Source: Cyanobacteria bacterium QS_8_64_29 (GTDB lineage Bacteria > Cyanobacteriota > Cyanobacteriia > Cyanobacteriales > Rubidibacteraceae). From it: 64,000 bases of DNA. The DNA lies in NCBI GenBank assembly GCA_003022125.1, contig PXQH01000002.1, positions 56,402 through 120,401 on the forward strand, given 5' to 3'. The position numbers and the translations under genes are program-made. The notes below the pieces were generated by a model. The model saw only the letters and a program-made list of their open reading frames with translations. It did not search any database and was not told where the DNA came from. Position 1 is the stretch's first letter, and every line of letters begins with the position of its first letter. Positions 59,473 through 64,000 of this stretch are shown piece by piece.

Positions 59473-61152
59473 ATGAACGGTGCATTTCAAGTGGCTGCCA
59501 GCATGCTAGTTCGTTGGGTGACTGCCCGGTTTAAGGATAAAACCCGGCGGACGGGTGCCGTGCAGCGAGCATTTTTGCTGAAGTTACTTCGGCAGCAGCA
59601 AAATACCGCTTTCGGTCGCCAGCATGGCCTGGACCGGATTCGGACAGTCGAGCAATTTCGAGCGCGCCTTCCCATTCGGAGCTACGACTACTATCGCCCG
59701 TACGCCGAACGCGTTGCTCGGGGGGAGCCGAACGTCCTAACGGCTGCGCCCGTTGATTGTTTGAATATCTCTAGCGGCTCGACAGGCCGGCAGAAGTTCA
59801 TTCCCGTAACGCCGCAAGCCCGTAGGGCTCGAGGCAAGGCGCATTTAACAGGGATTTGCTTTGGCATTTTGGCTGCCCAGCAGCAGCAACGCTCCATCGG
59901 CCAAGTCTTAATGCCCGGCCCCATTCAATTAGCAGGCCATACAGCAGCGGGGATTCCCTATGCTCCTGTCAGCGTAGGCGATCTGCGATCTAAGAACTGG
60001 CTGTCTCGCCAGCTGTTTGCCCACCCCTACGAGGCATTGCAGCCCAGTAACAGCTTGGCACGCCATTACGCTTGCCTGCTGTTTGCCCTTAAAAACCGGA
60101 ACACGCGCATCATTGCTGCTACATTTCCAGTCCTGGCACTGCGAATATGCCAGTATTTGGAGGACTACGCCGAATCGTTAATTGCCGATCTGGCACGCGG
60201 CACGATTGCTGCTTGGGTGCCGCTAGAAGCTGGATTGCGCAAACGATTGGAGCGCAGGCTGTCGCCGGCTCCCCAGCGCGCTCAGCAATTGCAGCAGGTC
60301 GTAGAGCGTAACGGTCGCTTGACGCCCATTGCAGCTTGGCCGAATCTAGCCTTTGTTGTAACGGCACGCGGTGGGACCTCTGACTTTTACCTACAGAAAT
60401 TTACTCAGTACTTTGGTGATACGCCAGTTTTTGGTGGCATCTATTCCTCAAATGAAGCTGTATTTGGCATCTGCTCTAATTTTGATGACGACAGTGCTAT
60501 TTTGGCCATAGAAAGCGGTTTTTACGAGTTTGTTCCACCCCAGGAGTGGAACAAACAACAACCAGAAACATTACTGGCCGAGCAAGTCATAATTGGCGAG
60601 CAATACCGGATTTTAGTTACTAATTATAATGGCTTCTACCGTTATGATATTGGCGATATTGTGGAAGTCGTTGGTTTTTATGGTAATGCACCCACTATTG
60701 TATTTCGCTACCGCTGGGGAGGTACGCTGTCATCAACTACTGAAAAAACCACTGAAACCCACGTAGTACGTACCATACAGCGGCTACAGCGCGAATTCAA
60801 CCTAACGTTGGAAAACTTTTGCATTACGCTTGCTGAGCATCAGATTCCACCTCCGTATATTCTAAATATAGAGCTAGCTTCCGGAGCCTCTCTCGATAAT
60901 CCACAAGCGTTTCTACAGCGGTTTGATAGCGAACTAAAAGCCATTCACGATTTCTACGCAATCAAGCGCCAAAGCCAAATTCCGCCCCCCCAACTGCGGA
61001 TTCTCGCTCCAGGTAGTTTTGCTCAAGTCCGCGAACGGATGTATCAAAATGGTATTCCAGAAAATCACGTAAAAGTGCCACACATAAGTGAGGATAGTAA
61101 CCTTTTAGCTGATCTACAAATCAAACAAGAGTATGCTTTTGCGAGTAGCTAG
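59473..61152 (+). CDS. GH3-type acyl-acid amido synthetase
   Basis: This 559-residue enzyme belongs to the GH3 auxin-responsive family, which adenylates a carboxylic acid and joins it to an amino acid. The ATP site is LNISSGSTGRQKFIPVTPQA (about 95-115), and later DFYLQKFTQYFGDTPVFGG, YNGFYRYDIGDIVEVVGFY and STTEKTTETHVV match the family's nucleotide-closing blocks. GGAGG at 59459-59463 precedes the ATG. The first third is GC-rich like the neighbours, the rest clearly AT-richer. It lies 31 bases before the hydroxylase gene, probably one operon. Acid and amino-acid substrates are unknown. Confidence 0.88.
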   Translation: MNGAFQVAASMLVRWVTARFKDKTRRTGAVQRAFLLKLLRQQQNTAFGRQHGLDRIRTVEQFRARLPIRSYDYYRPYAERVARGEPNVLTAAPVDCLNISSGSTGRQKFIPVTPQARRARGKAHLTGICFGILAAQQQQRSIGQVLMPGPIQLAGHTAAGIPYAPVSVGDLRSKNWLSRQLFAHPYEALQPSNSLARHYACLLFALKNRNTRIIAATFPVLALRICQYLEDYAESLIADLARGTIAAWVPLEAGLRKRLERRLSPAPQRAQQLQQVVERNGRLTPIAAWPNLAFVVTARGGTSDFYLQKFTQYFGDTPVFGGIYSSNEAVFGICSNFDDDSAILAIESGFYEFVPPQEWNKQQPETLLAEQVIIGEQYRILVTNYNGFYRYDIGDIVEVVGFYGNAPTIVFRYRWGGTLSSTTEKTTETHVVRTIQRLQREFNLTLENFCITLAEHQIPPPYILNIELASGASLDNPQAFLQRFDSELKAIHDFYAIKRQSQIPPPQLRILAPGSFAQVRERMYQNGIPENHVKVPHISEDSNLLADLQIKQEYAFASS

Positions 61153-61183
61153 AAAAGTCAAGTAGGTAGGGAACCGATCTTCT

Positions 61184-61918
61184 ATGGCTAAAGACTGGAT
61201 TAAAACGCTCGTTGATACGCCTCTTATCAAGCACCTTGAAAGATCGGTCCCCAAACATTCACGTATAGGGGATTCGCGCTTTTTTGGTACCGACCAGTTT
61301 CCGTGGGCCAAACGCTTAGAAGCTAATTGGCAGCTCATCCGTCAAGAACTCGATGGAGTGCTGGAGCGCGTAGGCGAACTCCCCAACTTCCAGCAAATCA
61401 TGCCGCGCCAGGGCCGCATCAGTCAGGATGATGGCTGGAAAACCTACTACTTTTATGCCTTTGGCTTTGTCGCGCGCAAAAACTGCGAGCGCTGCCCGCA
61501 GACCTGGCAGCTTATCAAGGATATTCCCGGGTTGAAGGTTGCCTTCTTTTCCATCCTCAGTCCCGGCAAGCAAATCCCGGAACACTGCGGCAAGCATAAA
61601 GGCATCATTCGCTATCACCTAGGCTTGCGGGTTCCCCATCCCCAAACCGCTTGCGGCATTCGCGTTGGTGACGAGACAGTCCACTGGATAGAAGGTAAGA
61701 GCCTTATATTCGATGACACTTTCCCACATGCTGCCTGGAACAATACATCTGGGTATCGCGCTGTTTTGTTTCTAGATGTTGCTCGCCCGCTTCGCTTTCC
61801 GCTCTCGCTAACTAACTGGGCATCTTTTCAAATTCTAGCTTTCTCTCCATTAGCGCGAGAGGCCAAGGCCAACCATCGCCAATGGGAGAAACGCTTCGAG
61901 AGCACCGACAAGGAATAA
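61184..61918 (+). CDS. Aspartyl/asparaginyl beta-hydroxylase-like oxygenase
   Basis: This 244-residue enzyme has the AspH-type double-stranded beta-helix of Fe(II)/2-oxoglutarate oxygenases. FFSILSPGKQIPEHCG gives His134, and IFDDTFPHAAWNNTSGYRAVLFLD gives His182 and Arg192 (2-oxoglutarate binding); RYHLGLRVP lies between. AspH-family enzymes use just two His for iron. In other bacteria such enzymes hydroxylate free or conjugated amino acids or lipids (LpxO-type). The GH3 gene ends 31 bases upstream. Confidence 0.85.
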   Translation: MAKDWIKTLVDTPLIKHLERSVPKHSRIGDSRFFGTDQFPWAKRLEANWQLIRQELDGVLERVGELPNFQQIMPRQGRISQDDGWKTYYFYAFGFVARKNCERCPQTWQLIKDIPGLKVAFFSILSPGKQIPEHCGKHKGIIRYHLGLRVPHPQTACGIRVGDETVHWIEGKSLIFDDTFPHAAWNNTSGYRAVLFLDVARPLRFPLSLTNWASFQILAFSPLAREAKANHRQWEKRFESTDKE

Positions 61919-61934
61919 AATTTTAACTATTAGA

Positions 61935-62438
61935 CTACCACCACTTTAGTTGAAAGTGGCCCTTTTGCGATTGAGATAGCTCTCGTTCGGTCAGCCACTC
62001 AACAGGTTTGTAAGTCCCAAACAAATGGTCCCACCAGTCAACAGCTAAGCCGAAATTATGATGCCACATATTATATTTATGATGAACGTAGTGAACGGGC
62101 ATTTCCATCCAGAAGCATTTGGTAGGATTTTCGTGCTGGAGCTGGTGAGCGTAAGCTGAAAAAATCGCATAGCTTAGGCTGCCAGCCAGCCATCCTAGAC
62201 CAGCACTCCAGGACAGCAATAGTGGTAATAGCATGGCAGCAAAGCCACCTCGAACGTAGTCACCGAATTCCCATAAAACGCCCTGCCCCTCATTGCGGCG
62301 ATGGTGGTCGCGGTGGCGCTCCCCAATGCGATGGTTAACATGCATTAAACGATGGAGCCAGTACTCGACCAAGCTTGCAACAATAAAAGCTGCAGTGAAG
62401 CAGGCGATTGCAATTGCCAACGAATTCAGCGCAATCAT
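61935..62438 (-). CDS. Membrane fatty-acid/sterol-type hydroxylase
   Basis: This 167-residue protein is short for the fatty acid hydroxylase superfamily, but it carries all the histidine clusters for a di-iron site: EYWLHRLMHVNHR, ERHRDHHRRNE, AYAHQLQHEN and HYVHHKYNMWHHNFG. Two or three membrane helices interrupt them. It could hydroxylate an acyl chain, a carotenoid or a sterol-like lipid. It is convergent with the AspH-like gene and divergent from the PLP enzyme. Confidence 0.82.
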   Translation of the reverse strand: MIALNSLAIAIACFTAAFIVASLVEYWLHRLMHVNHRIGERHRDHHRRNEGQGVLWEFGDYVRGGFAAMLLPLLLSWSAGLGWLAGSLSYAIFSAYAHQLQHENPTKCFWMEMPVHYVHHKYNMWHHNFGLAVDWWDHLFGTYKPVEWLTERELSQSQKGHFQLKWW

Positions 62439-62599
62439 ATTAATTCCCAGCGATTTGTCCTATTATTGTATTATATTAACTAAACTCAGTACCTGCTTGA
62501 TGACTGGGCAGTTCCAGCCACCTTGGGAAGCTGCTTGAGCGAACGGATCGGGTCGGTTTTCAATAGAACTCCACTTTTGCTTGGGGCGGCATCCTGATT
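62439..62599. other. AT-rich divergent regulatory region
   Basis: About 160 bases between the membrane hydroxylase and the PLP enzyme. AT-rich stretches TATTATTGTATTATATTAAC at about 62460-62479 contain several -10-like hexamers on both strands. No hairpin or operator repeat is clear. Confidence 0.4.
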
Positions 62600-62608
62600 G
62601 TGCCATTT

Positions 62609-63889
62609 ATGAGCCAACACTACCAGCTCAAATGTTCCGTTTGTGGCTATACATTTGCAGACGATGGCATATCGCTAGCATGCCCTAGGGAACATGAGCC
62701 TGGCCTGCTTATAACTGAATACGTCACGAAGGCATTTGCCCCTGATCGGAATGCTCCCGGTATTGCCCGCTACTGGCGCTGGTTGCCAAGCTTCCAGATC
62801 TCTAGTAGTTCCTGCATCCCTATTACCTACCAAAGCGAGAGATTAAATCGAGCCTTAGGACTCCCCAATTTATGGATTGCATTTAGTGGTTACTGGCCAG
62901 AACGGGGAAGCGAATTTGCAACAGGGACGTTTAAAGAGCTTGAAGCTCGCTCGGTTGTTGCGCGCGTACCGCACCTAACGGAAACGTTAGTTGTTGCTTC
63001 AGCCGGCAGTACTGCGGCGGCATTTGCGCATGTCTGCTCGCAGCAAAAACTATCTTGCTTAATTATCGTACCAGCGCGCGGACTTGCCCGCATGCGCTTA
63101 TTCGAACCGCTTCATCCGTGCGTGCGGGTTATCTCGCTGACGGGAAGAGCGGATTATAGCGATGCCATCTCGTTAGCTGAGCGACTCTCACAGTTGGATG
63201 GATTCATCCTAGAAGGCGGCGTTAAAAATGTCGGACGCCGCGATGGGATCGGCACAATACTGCTTAGTGCTGTTGAGGCAATCGGACACCTACCCGATTG
63301 CTACTTTCAGGCGATTGGTAGCGGTGCGGGAGGAATTGCAACTTACGAGATGTCTCAACGCTTGATTGGTGACGGTCGGTTCGGTCGTAGGGTACCGCAG
63401 TTGATGTTGAGCCAAAATCTACCCTTTGCTCCGATCTATAGGGCTTGGAAAGGCCAAAGTCCTACTTTAGATAAGGAGAATGTGGAGATGGCCAAACAGC
63501 AAGCCAAACAAATTGTCGCCGACGTACTATCTAACCGACAACCTCCTTATGCCATTCGAGGCGGTATTGTTGACGTTCTGACAGCTAGTGACGGCAACAT
63601 GCTCGCGGCAACCAATCGGGCAGCCTGCCGCGCATTGAATTGGTTCCATCGCTGTGAGGGAATCGATATTGACCCGGCTGCAGGTGTAGCGCTAGCAAGC
63701 CTGATCGATGCAGCATCACAAGGCAAACTCAACCGGGATGCCACAATTTTGCTACATCTAACCGGCGGCGGCTTTAGTTACCGTCAAGCTAGATCTCCAC
63801 TTGATTTAGTTAAGCCAACGCTCGAGCTCGACGTGAGTGATATTGGTACCGAACGATCTCTGGAACAAATAACTGCCCTGTTTAGCTAA
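62609..63889 (+). CDS. Cysteate-synthase-like PLP enzyme (threonine synthase fold)
   Basis: The ATG at 62609 gives 426 residues (a GTG at 62600 is also open). An N-terminal rubredoxin-like ribbon has Cys9, Cys12 and Cys25, as in threonine and cysteate synthases. IAFSGYWPERGSEFATGTFKELEA puts the Schiff-base Lys at 109. VVASAGSTAAAFAHVC is the phosphate loop, and ILLHLTGGGFSY the C-terminal block. The GYWPERG/FKELEA wording is what I associate with archaeal cysteate synthase, which makes cysteate from phosphoserine and sulfite; the amino-acid product here is inferred. It is divergent from the membrane hydroxylase. Confidence 0.78.
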   Translation: MSQHYQLKCSVCGYTFADDGISLACPREHEPGLLITEYVTKAFAPDRNAPGIARYWRWLPSFQISSSSCIPITYQSERLNRALGLPNLWIAFSGYWPERGSEFATGTFKELEARSVVARVPHLTETLVVASAGSTAAAFAHVCSQQKLSCLIIVPARGLARMRLFEPLHPCVRVISLTGRADYSDAISLAERLSQLDGFILEGGVKNVGRRDGIGTILLSAVEAIGHLPDCYFQAIGSGAGGIATYEMSQRLIGDGRFGRRVPQLMLSQNLPFAPIYRAWKGQSPTLDKENVEMAKQQAKQIVADVLSNRQPPYAIRGGIVDVLTASDGNMLAATNRAACRALNWFHRCEGIDIDPAAGVALASLIDAASQGKLNRDATILLHLTGGGFSYRQARSPLDLVKPTLELDVSDIGTERSLEQITALFS

Positions 63890-63910
63890 GCCGTTTTATA
63901 CTTAGAGCGC

Positions 63911-64000
63911 CTAACAGAACTTCTGCAGGTGGTTGAACAGGATGAGCGCGCAGCCCAGCTTGAGAAAGGCTTGGTGCATATCAGCACGCCGCTCATCCCG
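63911..64000 (-). mobile_element. Probable transposase C-terminus (partial)
   Basis: From the window edge, the minus strand reads 29 codons, RDERRADMHQAFLKLGCALI and then LFNHLQKFC, before TAG at 63911-63913. The pattern of basic residues and a hydrophobic helix at the end fits DDE transposases of IS4/IS5-like elements. Only the tail is visible; the family is a guess. It lies 22 bases past the PLP-enzyme stop. Confidence 0.4.

Overview
The window comes from a GC-rich cyanobacterium. Genes for oxygenic photosynthesis (psbV, a psbV2-type cytochrome, petE) and chlorophyll/tetrapyrrole synthesis (chlD, hemH with a C-terminal light-harvesting-like tail, siroheme genes) sit beside cyanobacterial families of unknown function (DUF1815, DUF1818, DUF4330, DUF4359, an Ftn2/ZipN-type division protein). 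The cyanobacterial octamer GCGATCGC (HIP1) recurs, for example at 1213-1220, 4104-4111 and 5943-5950. A BCCT-type compatible-solute transporter would suit a saline habitat, but that is inference. I do not name a genus.

Layout. 1-7.7 kb: NurA tail, a frameshifted Na+/H+ antiporter, an SLH lipoprotein, a BrkB-type membrane protein, chlD, a SapC-family gene and a PrxQ-type peroxiredoxin. 7.7-15.1 kb: a respiratory block, with a leftward ctaA-ctaB-ABC transporter operon divergent from rightward coxB-coxA-coxC. 15.1-22.7 kb: glutathione reductase, a coiled-coil protein overlapping coaD, and two frameshifted genes (an acyl-CoA dehydrogenase-like protein and a very large DUF2157-like membrane protein that carries a ~104-bp inverted-repeat element). 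22.7-37.6 kb: methyltransferase, hemH, the primary sigma factor, M48 protease, tRNA-Pro, rpoZ, two sugar-nucleotide pyrophosphorylases around an ABC1 kinase, scpA, pdxH and the siroheme pair. 37.8-39.5 kb: psbV-psbV2-petE ending in a clear terminator. 39.5-40 kb: a rhomboid remnant and a second copy of the element. 40-59.4 kb: alaS, BCCT transporter, USP, ftn2, pdhA, acpP-fabF, tkt, aspS, tRNA-His, hemW-like gene, PIN-TRAM protein and a frameshifted MFS transporter. 59.5-64 kb: an AT-richer stretch encoding a GH3-type acyl-acid amido synthetase, an aspartyl/asparaginyl beta-hydroxylase-like enzyme, a membrane fatty-acid-hydroxylase-like enzyme and a cysteate-synthase-like PLP enzyme, followed directly by what looks like a transposase C-terminus.

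Two themes stand out. First, the last 4.5 kb resembles a small biosynthetic island for an amino-acid conjugate, possibly an N-acylated and hydroxylated, perhaps sulfonated, amino acid. I know of no described pathway with this set. Second, at least eight single-base frameshifts fall in five dispensable genes (antiporter, acyl-CoA dehydrogenase-like, DUF2157-like, rhomboid, MFS), while the roughly 45 kb of other genes show none. That pattern fits ongoing gene decay better than uniform sequencing error, although several lie in homopolymer runs. All functional calls are from motif recognition by eye; no database search was run.
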